Part shown: one piece after another, positions 1 to 6,415 of the stretch
Layout of the letters: the number at the start of each line of letters is the position of its first letter
Position numbering within the stretch: the first letter of the stretch is position 1
Assembly (NCBI GenBank): GCA_029261435.1
Contig: JAJDBI010000292.1
Coordinates: forward strand, 1-10,075
Source of the DNA: Nitrospinaceae bacterium
GTDB lineage: Bacteria; Nitrospinota; Nitrospinia; Nitrospinales; VA-1
Length of the DNA stretch: 10,075 bases
Reading direction: 5' to 3'
Notes under the pieces: generated by a model
What the model was told of the DNA's origin: nothing
Databases searched by the model: none
Seen by the model: the letters and a program-made list of their open reading frames with translations, nothing else
Position numbers and translations under genes: made by a program

Positions 1-1
1 G

Positions 2-1189
2 CAAACCGAGCGGCAGGAACTCTATTCTGAAAAAGTCGATCAACTGTTTAGGGAAGGCAAAGCCTACCGTTGTTACTGCACTCCAGAGGAATTAGATCAA
101 AAACGTGGTGAGGCTCAAAAAAAAGGACTCAAACCCAAATATGATGGAACTTGCCGGGAGCGAGCTGATCAACCGGAAGGAGCTCCATCCGTGGTCCGGT
201 TTAAGGCTCCTCTTGAGGGTTCGGTGGTGGATGAAGACCTATTACGCGGCAAGGTGGTGTTTGACATCACCGAACTGGATGATCTGATTTTGCAGAGAAC
301 CGATGGTTCTCCCACTTATAATTTCGTCGTGGTGGTCGACGATGCAGATATGGGCATCACCCATGTGGTGCGTGGGGACGACCATCTTTCCAATACACCT
401 CGGCAATGTTTATTGTATGACGCTCTAGACTTTCCTCGTCCGCGGTTCGCTCATATTTCCATGATTTTGGGTCAAGACAAGGCTCGTTTGAGCAAGCGTC
501 ATGGGGCGACCTCTGCGTTGGCTTATCGGGACATGGGTTACCTGCCTGCAGCCATGATCAATTATCTGGCCAGACTGGGCTGGTCGCACGGCGACCAGGA
601 AATTTTTTCACGGGAAGAAATGATCGAACACTTTTCTTTCGATTCGGTACACACCTCGGCGGCGGTGTTCGATCCCGACAAGTTGTCCTGGTTGAACGAA
701 CACTATATAAAAAATACTCCTCCTGAAGAACTCGCCCCGCATCTGGAGCCGTGTCTAATCAGCTCGGGAGTTTTACAGGAAGGTCATGGTCTGGACGTTG
801 GCGAAATTGCCAAAGTCATTCCATCTTTAAATCAACGCGCCAAAACCCTTGTGGAGATGGCGGAAAAGTCAGCGTTCTACTTTAAAAAAGAAGTTGAGTT
901 TGATGAGAAGGCAAAAGCCAAATTCTTGACCGCTGAGGCCAGACCATTGCTGGAAAAAACAATCGCCGGACTTTCGCAACTGGAAAAATTTTCTGCCGAA
1001 GAGATTGAGGAGTTGTTCAAAAAAGTTGTGGAAGAAGAGGGTGTGAAGCTCGGTAAGCTGGCACAACCTGTTCGTGTGGCTCTCACAGGCACCACTGTGA
1101 GCCCGGGGATTTACGATGTCATCCTGCTTCTGGGAAAAGAAGAGACTCTCAAACGATTAAATCAGGCTCTTATCAGCGCTTCTATTTGA
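2..1189 (+). CDS. gltX: Glutamyl-tRNA synthetase, 5'-truncated by the window edge
   Basis: Charges tRNA-Glu with glutamate in the cytoplasm (class I aminoacyl-tRNA synthetase). The reading frame is open from base 2, giving 395 residues. Bacterial GltX is usually about 470-490 residues, so roughly the first 80-90, including the HIGH motif, lie outside the window. Visible landmarks: the YRCYCTPEEL segment (residues 22-31), KYDGTCRER (46-54), the TYNFVVVVDDADMGITHVVRGDDH core (from about residue 105) and the KMSKS-type signature LSKRHGA (163-169). The C-terminal helical anticodon-binding domain follows and ends at a TGA stop. Cys24 and Cys26, then Cys51 after 24 residues, match the zinc-site spacing of E. 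coli GltX, but Glu53 sits where the last ligand (His) would be. A GTG at base 191 is internal and not a real start. The gene appears intact within the window. Identification is very secure. Confidence 0.97.
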   Translation, partial: QTERQELYSEKVDQLFREGKAYRCYCTPEELDQKRGEAQKKGLKPKYDGTCRERADQPEGAPSVVRFKAPLEGSVVDEDLLRGKVVFDITELDDLILQRTDGSPTYNFVVVVDDADMGITHVVRGDDHLSNTPRQCLLYDALDFPRPRFAHISMILGQDKARLSKRHGATSALAYRDMGYLPAAMINYLARLGWSHGDQEIFSREEMIEHFSFDSVHTSAAVFDPDKLSWLNEHYIKNTPPEELAPHLEPCLISSGVLQEGHGLDVGEIAKVIPSLNQRAKTLVEMAEKSAFYFKKEVEFDEKAKAKFLTAEARPLLEKTIAGLSQLEKFSAEEIEELFKKVVEEEGVKLGKLAQPVRVALTGTTVSPGIYDVILLLGKEETLKRLNQALISASI

Positions 1190-1234
1190 CAGGCAATTAG
1201 TATCGAGATATGGACTCATAGTCATGTGTGTTCG

Positions 1235-1258
1235 TGCCTGCTTAATTTGGCATTTTTT
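1235..1258 (+). terminator. Possible weak intrinsic terminator of gltX
   Basis: TGCC (1235-1238) can pair with GGCA (1249-1252) around a 10-base loop, followed directly by six T (1253-1258). The stem is only four or five pairs. The same TGCCTG can pair instead with CAGGCA at 1190-1195, which overlaps the gltX stop, so two alternative folds exist. It is placed where a gltX terminator is expected, but it is weak. Confidence 0.3.
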
Positions 1259-1339
1259 CACCCGCCACCTCCTTTTCCGATAAAATAGATAGATTGACAG
1301 TGTCTCCCAAAAGTGGCATTACTCCTTAATACTAAAGCA

Positions 1340-1345
1340 TATAAT
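1340..1345 (+). promoter_or_regulatory. Candidate -10 box for the TIR operon
   Basis: A perfect TATAAT lies 93 bases before the chosen ATG. No good -35 lies at 17 bases: the hexamer there is CATTAC. A perfect TTGACA at 1294-1299 is too far upstream (40-base spacer) to pair with it. The -10 call therefore rests on one hexamer in AT-rich DNA. A small hairpin GGCT(TTAAG)AGCC follows at 1346-1358. Confidence 0.35.
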
Positions 1346-1438
1346 GGCTTTAAGAGCCTTTCCATCTGTTAGAAAAACCTGATTAGTTTCTCATGGGGAA
1401 TTTTGGTGGCTGGAAATAACTATCTTCGAGGGAAAGTG

Positions 1439-2338
1439 ATGGCCGAACTGATTTTAGCCTTTCATGAAGATGACAAGGAGATAGCAGATCAAATTAAGGC
1501 CTCTATAAAAAATAAGGGTCATAAAATAATTCTGGATAAGATTCCTGCTCCGGGAGTTTCTCTTGGTGAATGGTGGTCTTCAAATTACCCAAAAGCCGAA
1601 ATGATCGCTGTTTTAGTAACTCAAAAGATGGCCAATTATTTTGATGACCCTAGCGAATTCTCTAATGGAGATCCAACGAGAACTTTGAGTAACGATGAAT
1701 TCGCGAGTAATGTCCTGCCTTTAATTATTGAAAATGTTGAAACACCTGTGGTTTTTTCAAACTTTATTTCGGTATCCATCATCAACAAGAAGCCTTCGAT
1801 CATTGCGGACTATATTGAACGTCATCTTTTTTCAGGGTTTGCAAACAGTCTGGATCAAATAAAAAAACAAATGGCACGTTCATCTTTCATATTTCTGCTA
1901 TTTTCCATTGTTCTTTTTATGGCGCTAAATTCAGATATTTTATTGTTTAAAAAGAAAATAGAAATCACTGAGATGATCACTCCTTTTTTTGTTATTTCGT
2001 TGGGAATATTAGGGTCGATTTCCTACATTCTTTTCAACATTATCGGTATTGTTAATGAAGAGGCTTTTGATGTGGAAGATACCCAATCTAACAACCTTCG
2101 GATTATTTTAGGAGCGATTACTGGTTGGATTTTTTATATTTTTCTTACCCATAGTGGCTACGTCGATGAATTGTCTGCCAAACAGTTTTTAGGGGTTGCG
2201 GTTGGAATTGCCTTTCTTAGTGGCTTTAGCAGTAAGCTATTTATTGGAATAATTAACCAGGCTATTAGAGCTGTTGAAAGAACAGTGGGTATTGAACAAA
2301 AACCTCCTGAAAGAAAAAGTGCGGTCAAGCCTTCATGA
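1439..2338 (+). CDS. Membrane-anchored TIR-like domain protein (four TM helices)
   Basis: A 299-residue protein. The N-terminal part (about 3-125) reads as a TIR-type fold: a first strand ELILAFHEDDKEIADQI, then helix and strand KGHKIILDK (26-34), the box-2-like APGVSLGEWW (37-46) and strand AEMIAVLVTQKMANYF (53-68). The segment LSNDEFASNVLPLII (83-97) sits where TIR NADases carry the catalytic Glu; Glu87 is the best candidate. Four hydrophobic segments follow (about 148-170, 179-204, 220-237, 248-271) and then a basic cytoplasmic tail. An even helix number puts both the TIR domain and the tail in the cytoplasm. TIR domains either cleave NAD or act as protein-binding adaptors, and which applies here is not shown. 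ATG 1439 was chosen because GAGGGA (1428-1433) precedes it at good spacing and the first TIR strand starts at once. TTG 1403 or GTG 1406, after GGGGA, is an alternative adding 11-12 residues. The stop overlaps the next gene (ATGA). AT-rich compared with gltX. Confidence 0.8.
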   Translation: MAELILAFHEDDKEIADQIKASIKNKGHKIILDKIPAPGVSLGEWWSSNYPKAEMIAVLVTQKMANYFDDPSEFSNGDPTRTLSNDEFASNVLPLIIENVETPVVFSNFISVSIINKKPSIIADYIERHLFSGFANSLDQIKKQMARSSFIFLLFSIVLFMALNSDILLFKKKIEITEMITPFFVISLGILGSISYILFNIIGIVNEEAFDVEDTQSNNLRIILGAITGWIFYIFLTHSGYVDELSAKQFLGVAVGIAFLSGFSSKLFIGIINQAIRAVERTVGIEQKPPERKSAVKPS

Positions 2339-3162
2339 ATAAAACAGGTCACATCTTTTGGGTTTTCTTTAATATTGCTTTGCTATTTCCCTGCATTGGG
2401 TTAGCTATGGATAACCCGGCTCCAAAAGAAGCAATCGTATTATATTGTCCCAGTCCTAATGAAAATGTAAAAGTATCATGTGAGTTAAAAGGAACTCTTT
2501 TCAGAAAATGGAGGTGCAATGCTGGTGACGCTGTAGGCATTAGTGGTGATAAAAATGCTTCTATAAATCAAGCTTGCAGTGAATTGACGTCATCTTCTGG
2601 TTCAAAAAGAAAAGAAATTTCCCCTGCAACTAATAACGATTCAGGAACACCGGCTATCTCCTCTCCTTCCGCATCTGGCAAGTCTGGAAGATCGGATTCT
2701 CAACCTGAAACTTCAGATGAAATCGATCAGAAACTTGACCGTAGTCAAGTTCAAAAAATGATTGAGGATCTTTCAAAAAAAATAAATGTTTTAAAGCAGA
2801 TGGAACTTAAAAAAGAACCTTCCAAAACTTCAACTCAAAACTTGAAAGGTTACAAAATCGGTGTTTATTACAACAAGGACAGTGAAGGGGAACGGAAATC
2901 AGCGAATACAATAATAAAGGCTCTGAATGTTGCCCGACCCTCCCTAAATACTGAACCATATCCCAGAGGACAAAATTTTTTTGATAGAGTTAAGCCCCCA
3001 ATTTCCTTTGAGATTCGTTTTTATTCTCCTGAGGAAGATAAAGCAGCGCAAGAACTGCAAAATATATTAAGACAGACAAATTTGCCATTCACATTTTTTT
3101 TAAAAAATGTCACTACCCGTACACCTAATTTTATTGCCATTTTTGTAGACCCTTATGCTTAA
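2335..3162 (+). CDS. Secreted Cys-rich protein, partner of the TIR membrane protein
   Basis: Not assigned to a family. 275 residues, starting at an ATG inside the stop of the TIR gene (ATGA overlap), which indicates translational coupling. Residues 1-24 are a signal peptide: Lys3, a hydrophobic core, and likely cleavage after IGLA. Cys20 is preceded by LFP, not a proper lipobox, so a lipoprotein is unlikely. A small N-terminal domain (25-85) holds Cys38, Cys49, Cys61 and Cys81, enough for two disulfides in the periplasm. Residues 84-128 are a Ser/Thr/Pro-rich linker. Residues 129-160 (DEIDQKL...KKINVLKQME) form a probable short coiled coil. Residues 172-272 are an alpha/beta domain: strand YKIGVYYN, helix with KSANTIIKAL, strand FEIRFYSPEEDKAAQELQ, and a final strand FIAIFVDP. 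The pattern recalls small periplasmic domains such as SPOR or LytR_C, but I cannot name it. It probably works with the TIR protein across the inner membrane. Confidence 0.8.
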   Translation: MNKTGHIFWVFFNIALLFPCIGLAMDNPAPKEAIVLYCPSPNENVKVSCELKGTLFRKWRCNAGDAVGISGDKNASINQACSELTSSSGSKRKEISPATNNDSGTPAISSPSASGKSGRSDSQPETSDEIDQKLDRSQVQKMIEDLSKKINVLKQMELKKEPSKTSTQNLKGYKIGVYYNKDSEGERKSANTIIKALNVARPSLNTEPYPRGQNFFDRVKPPISFEIRFYSPEEDKAAQELQNILRQTNLPFTFFLKNVTTRTPNFIAIFVDPYA

Positions 3163-3268
3163 CTAGCTCTGAAAAAAGATTTCAAGATAGTCCTGTTTTT
3201 AAAGTTTTTGGGGCTTCATAATCATTTCCCCTTTTTTATAATCTTTCGTAATTGGGGAGCAGTTAAGC

Positions 3269-3364
3269 ATGTTGGCGGCTGAGCGCTCAATCCTTCAAGT
3301 AAAACTTAAAGACGACTTTGAATCTCCTTCCCCGGTTCCACATCCTAATAAAAGAGCTTTTTAA
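3269..3364 (+). CDS. Possible 31-residue small or upstream ORF
   Basis: ATG at 3269 preceded by GGGGAG (3254-3259) at nine bases, ending at TAA 3362. The peptide starts MLAAERSILQVKLKDD and is Pro-rich at its end, with no membrane segment. A TATAAT hexamer lies at 3237-3242. It is in the same frame as the downstream ferredoxin-MBL gene. It could be a leader peptide, a remnant, or chance; there is no homology support. Confidence 0.2.
   Translation: MLAAERSILQVKLKDDFESPSPVPHPNKRAF
3280..3289. repeat. 10-base perfect palindrome TGAGCGCTCA
   Basis: TGAGCGCTCA is identical to its reverse complement. It lies about 100 bases before the ferredoxin-MBL start and about 40 bases after a TATAAT hexamer (3237-3242), so it could be an operator half or centre. 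It also falls inside the possible 31-codon ORF, and a single copy in one window is weak evidence. Confidence 0.25.
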
Positions 3365-3391
3365 TCTTTAGATGTGATTATTAAATCTTTT

Positions 3392-4258
3392 ATGGCCAAG
3401 TTAAAACTGAAACTGAATGAAAATGTTGAAGGCAATTATTTTGTCGATTCAACTTGCATTGATTGCAGTGCTTGCAGAAGGTTTGCCCCTTCTACATTTG
3501 GAGATGGTGACGAATTTGCTTTTGTGAAGGAACAGCCGGAAACAAAAATCGAGATTCATACTGCTAATCAGGCTTTGTTGTCTTGCCCCACAGCCTCTAT
3601 TGGTACCGTTGATAAAATTGACCTCAATTCTGCAAAAGATTCGTTTCCCATGGAGTTGGTTCCCGGTATTTATATTAATGGGTTTAATAAAAAAGATTCT
3701 TATGGCGCAGATAGTTATTTTATCCAATCTGACTCAGGGAACTGGATGATAGACAGCCCTCGGTTCATTCAGCATTTGGTGCAAAAGATTGAACAGTTGG
3801 GAGGGCTTGATTACATTTTTTTAACCCATCGAGATGATGTGGCAGACGCACATTTATTTGCGAAACACTTTCAGGCTAAGAGAATCATTCATCAACTGGA
3901 TTCCTCAGCGCAAAAAGATGCGGAAATCATTTTGCAGGGCGAGGAAGATTTATCTATCGGGCCAGGAAGAATTATTTTTACTCCGGGTCACACCGCAGGG
4001 CATCAGGTCTTGTTGTGGAATGAACGATATCTGTTTACCGGGGATCATTTCGCCTGGTTACGAAGACTGAAAAGGTGGGGTTCCTTCAGCGATGCTTGTT
4101 GGGATTCATGGGAGAAGCAGATTGGGTCCGTCAAAAAACTCAAAATGTTAAAGAATGTTGAATGGGTTTTCCCGGGACATGGTAATCGCGGTGAAATTCA
4201 GAGAGGCAAATTCCCCGATATCATTGATGATGCCGTTGTCTGGATGGAAACGATATAG
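3392..4258 (+). CDS. Ferredoxin / metallo-beta-lactamase fold fusion protein
   Basis: A 288-residue soluble protein with two domains. Residues 15-75 form a single-cluster ferredoxin: Cys22-x2-Cys25-x2-Cys28 and Cys65 followed by Pro, suited to one 4Fe-4S cluster. Residues 88-285 are a metallo-beta-lactamase fold: strand GNWMIDSPR, then THRDDVADAH (145-154) where the usual HxHxDH would be, TPGHTAGH (197-204), LFTGDHF (214-220) and FPGHG (260-264). His146, His200, Asp218 and His263 are the likely conserved metal ligands. The second His is Asp148, and the Asp-His pair is Val150-Ala151, so the metal site differs from hydrolytic MBLs. Similar ferredoxin-MBL fusions with an HRDDVAD motif occur as uncharacterised proteins elsewhere, so the reaction is unknown. 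ATG 3392 was chosen; GTG 3374 in frame would add six residues. Neither has a clear Shine-Dalgarno sequence. Convergent with the Fe-S oxidoreductase gene, six bases between stops. Confidence 0.9.
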   Translation: MAKLKLKLNENVEGNYFVDSTCIDCSACRRFAPSTFGDGDEFAFVKEQPETKIEIHTANQALLSCPTASIGTVDKIDLNSAKDSFPMELVPGIYINGFNKKDSYGADSYFIQSDSGNWMIDSPRFIQHLVQKIEQLGGLDYIFLTHRDDVADAHLFAKHFQAKRIIHQLDSSAQKDAEIILQGEEDLSIGPGRIIFTPGHTAGHQVLLWNERYLFTGDHFAWLRRLKRWGSFSDACWDSWEKQIGSVKKLKMLKNVEWVFPGHGNRGEIQRGKFPDIIDDAVVWMETI

Positions 4259-4264
4259 GAAACC

Positions 4265-6232
4265 TCATTCAATCATTTCCCCAATATCACGAACCTTTAC
4301 TTTTCCCTCAAGTCCTTTGGCTTTCACGGCATCTTCCAGCATCAATACGCAGAATGGGCAGGACACGGCAATCGTGTCAGGGTTGGTGACCATCAGTTCG
4401 TCCAGTCTGTGATGGCTCATGCGTGTGCCGGTGTTTTCTTCAAGCAGAAACCGGGCACCGCCAGCTCCGCAACAGGTGCCGGTTTCCCGGCTTTGTTCCA
4501 CTTCCTGAACATTTTGAACTTCTGCTGCAAGCACTTTGCGCGGGGCATCGTATACTCCATTATGTCGGCCCAGATAGCAGGAGTCATGCACCACCACGTT
4601 GGAATCGGTTTTTTCTCCGACGGATATTTTTCCATCTGATATCAAAATTTCCAGTAATTCAGAGTGGTGGATCACTTCCAGATAAACACCAAATTCCGGG
4701 TACTCATTTTTCAATGAATTGAGACAATGCGGGCAGTGGGTGATGATTTTAAGAATGCCTTGTTGTTGAAAGGTCTCAGCGTTTTGGCTGGCCAGCATAT
4801 CGAACAGGTATTCGTTGCCCGCTCTACGGGCCGGGTCGCCGGTACAACCTTCACTATTACCTAGAATAGAAAAGCTGACTCCCGCCTGTTGCAATGTTTT
4901 AACCACCGACTCAGAAATTTTCTTACCTCTTGTATCAAACGACCCGTTGCACCCGATGAAATATAAATACTCTGTGGGATTAGCCTTGTCCCATATGGGA
5001 ATGTCTAATGCTTTGGCCCAGTCAGCGCGTGAGTTTTTGGGGAATCCCCATGGGTTGGACTGGGTTTCCAGAGATTTGAAAGCAGACTCTAGCTCCTTCG
5101 GGTAGCGGTCTTCAGTGAGAACCAGTCCGCGTCTGAGGTCGATCACTTTATCGACGTATTGGATCATCACCGGGCAGGCAGATTCGCAAGCTCCACAGGT
5201 GGTACAGGCCCAGAGGACTTCGTCCTCAATCACACCGCCCAGCAGGGTATTATCGGAAGCCAAGGGTGCATTAAGATGATCTCTCAAGTTTACAGTTAAT
5301 TGTTGTGGTGATAGAGGTTTGCCGGTTGCCAGTGCCGGGCAGACTCGATCGCACCGGCCACACTGAGTGCAGGTATGCAGATCCAGCATCTGTTTCCAGG
5401 TGAAATTTTCAACTTCAGTGATACCAAAGGTTTCTTTTTCTTCGTCTTCAAAGTCGATTCGATGCAGCCCATTCCCCGGCTCCAAATTTGACAGGAAAAC
5501 ATTCGGAATGGAAGTCACGATATGAAAGTGTTTGCTGCGTGGAAGGAGCGTCAGGAAAAACAGAATGGCAGAAACATGTGTCCAGTAAGCCAGACTATGC
5601 AGATGTTCTGTTAAATTCTTTCCTGACAGACTGACAAGGGGAGCAAAAAGAGCTGCCAACGGACCGGATTTTTCAATCTCCGGGTTGAGAGCGAGAAAGG
5701 CCGAGTCGAACAAAACGTCACTGACCACGATCACGAGTATCAGGCCAAGAATAACCAAACCCTCGATAGAGAGGGTGAGACGTTTGGGTTTAATCACCAG
5801 TCTTCGAAATAACGCGTAGAGAACTGCCAGAGTGACCATGAAAATCACGCCATCCTTAATCCATGAGTAAGGCTGGACCAGAGGTGCGGTGGCAGAAAAA
5901 TGAGATTCAATATTTGGGAAAAGTCCGATAAAAAAGAATTCCCCGGCACGGACAAGCAGGATTAGGAACCCCCAGAAAATCACAGCATGCATCCAGCCTG
6001 ATTTCGGTTCTTTAAGCAGGCGGGTTTGTCCAAAGGCGATGCTAAGAGTCCTGAGAATTCGTTTTATAGGCTGGTCGGTTCGGTTTTCTTTTCCTGCTTT
6101 TCGCAGGAGTTGCAGTTTTGGCCAGGCCCCCAGGGTAAAGACAATTAGTGCGCTCAGGATGAGGAAAACCAGAACACCGGGTTGCAGGTTGGGGGGGACC
6201 CATTCGAAAGCGCGGTTAATATGTTGATCCAT
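4265..6232 (-). CDS. Membrane Fe-S oxidoreductase, HdrD/GlpC-like with CCG domains (ETF:quinone type)
   Basis: A 655-residue inner-membrane electron-transfer protein. Residues 1-235 form a NarI-like membrane domain with helices at about 18-36, 82-103, 127-143, 157-177 and 217-231. His82, His210, His212 and His219 are possible heme b ligands. Two 4Fe-4S motifs follow: Cys288-x2-Cys291-x2-Cys294-x3-Cys298-Pro and Cys343-x2-Cys346-x2-Cys349-x3-Cys353-Pro. Two CCG-type domains end the protein. The first has Cys428, the variant EGCTGDPARRAGNE (Cys463) and Cys500-Pro-His-Cys503. The second has Cys552, Cys587-Cys588-Gly and Cys625-Pro-Phe-Cys628. This order matches proteins proposed to carry electrons from ETF, or a similar flavoprotein, to menaquinone (EMO/FadF-like). 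No ETF or acyl-CoA dehydrogenase gene is in the window, so the donor is inferred. The start ATG (6230-6232) is preceded by CAGG at short spacing. Family assignment is secure; the exact substrate is not. Confidence 0.92.
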   Translation of the reverse strand: MDQHINRAFEWVPPNLQPGVLVFLILSALIVFTLGAWPKLQLLRKAGKENRTDQPIKRILRTLSIAFGQTRLLKEPKSGWMHAVIFWGFLILLVRAGEFFFIGLFPNIESHFSATAPLVQPYSWIKDGVIFMVTLAVLYALFRRLVIKPKRLTLSIEGLVILGLILVIVVSDVLFDSAFLALNPEIEKSGPLAALFAPLVSLSGKNLTEHLHSLAYWTHVSAILFFLTLLPRSKHFHIVTSIPNVFLSNLEPGNGLHRIDFEDEEKETFGITEVENFTWKQMLDLHTCTQCGRCDRVCPALATGKPLSPQQLTVNLRDHLNAPLASDNTLLGGVIEDEVLWACTTCGACESACPVMIQYVDKVIDLRRGLVLTEDRYPKELESAFKSLETQSNPWGFPKNSRADWAKALDIPIWDKANPTEYLYFIGCNGSFDTRGKKISESVVKTLQQAGVSFSILGNSEGCTGDPARRAGNEYLFDMLASQNAETFQQQGILKIITHCPHCLNSLKNEYPEFGVYLEVIHHSELLEILISDGKISVGEKTDSNVVVHDSCYLGRHNGVYDAPRKVLAAEVQNVQEVEQSRETGTCCGAGGARFLLEENTGTRMSHHRLDELMVTNPDTIAVSCPFCVLMLEDAVKAKGLEGKVKVRDIGEMIE

Positions 6233-6356
6233 AAGCCTGTTAAGGTGCTGTGATACCGTTTGATATCTTTTTGGTTGACCGGCAGACCCGATCGAGGAAT
6301 TGATAGATTATTGTTTTTATTCGGGAATTGCTATTTTATTCGTGGTCTGGGTAATA

Positions 6357-6362
6357 TATAAT
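6357..6362 (+). promoter_or_regulatory. Candidate -10 box for the CsgG-like/HmuY-like operon
   Basis: Perfect TATAAT in GGTAATATATAATTG, 54 bases before the TTG start, in the divergent gap between the Fe-S oxidoreductase gene and this operon. The -35 is unclear: TTTTAT lies at 17-base spacing. TTGCTA at 6328-6333 would fit a TAATAT at 6352-6357 with an 18-base spacer instead. Confidence 0.4.
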
Positions 6363-6415
6363 TGTATAGTAGAAGATTATCTCTCATTCCAATCTGATTT
6401 TGGAGGTTTTTTGTC

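Noticed and set aside
1294..1299. Perfect TTGACA as a -35 for the TIR operon
   Set aside because: No good -10 lies 16-18 bases downstream (CATTAC/ATTACT), and the nearest TATAAT is 40 bases away.
3208..3236. GGGG...CCCC followed by T-run as a terminator after the secreted-protein gene
   Set aside because: Only four pairs with a 14-base loop and no inner pairing; too weak to annotate, although the position is sensible.
3365..3391. A frameshift or in-frame stop splitting a longer ferredoxin-MBL gene
   Set aside because: The 31-codon upstream frame is in phase, but the ferredoxin domain is complete from ATG 3392, so no missing N-terminal domain needs explaining.
3834..4070. A 78-codon + strand frame inside the ferredoxin-MBL gene
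   Set aside because: It overlaps the conserved MBL motifs in another frame, has no ribosome site and gives no recognisable protein.
4409..5105. Several + strand open frames opposite the Fe-S oxidoreductase gene
   Set aside because: The - strand frame carries all the Cys motifs of the family, so the opposite frames are by-products of its codon use.
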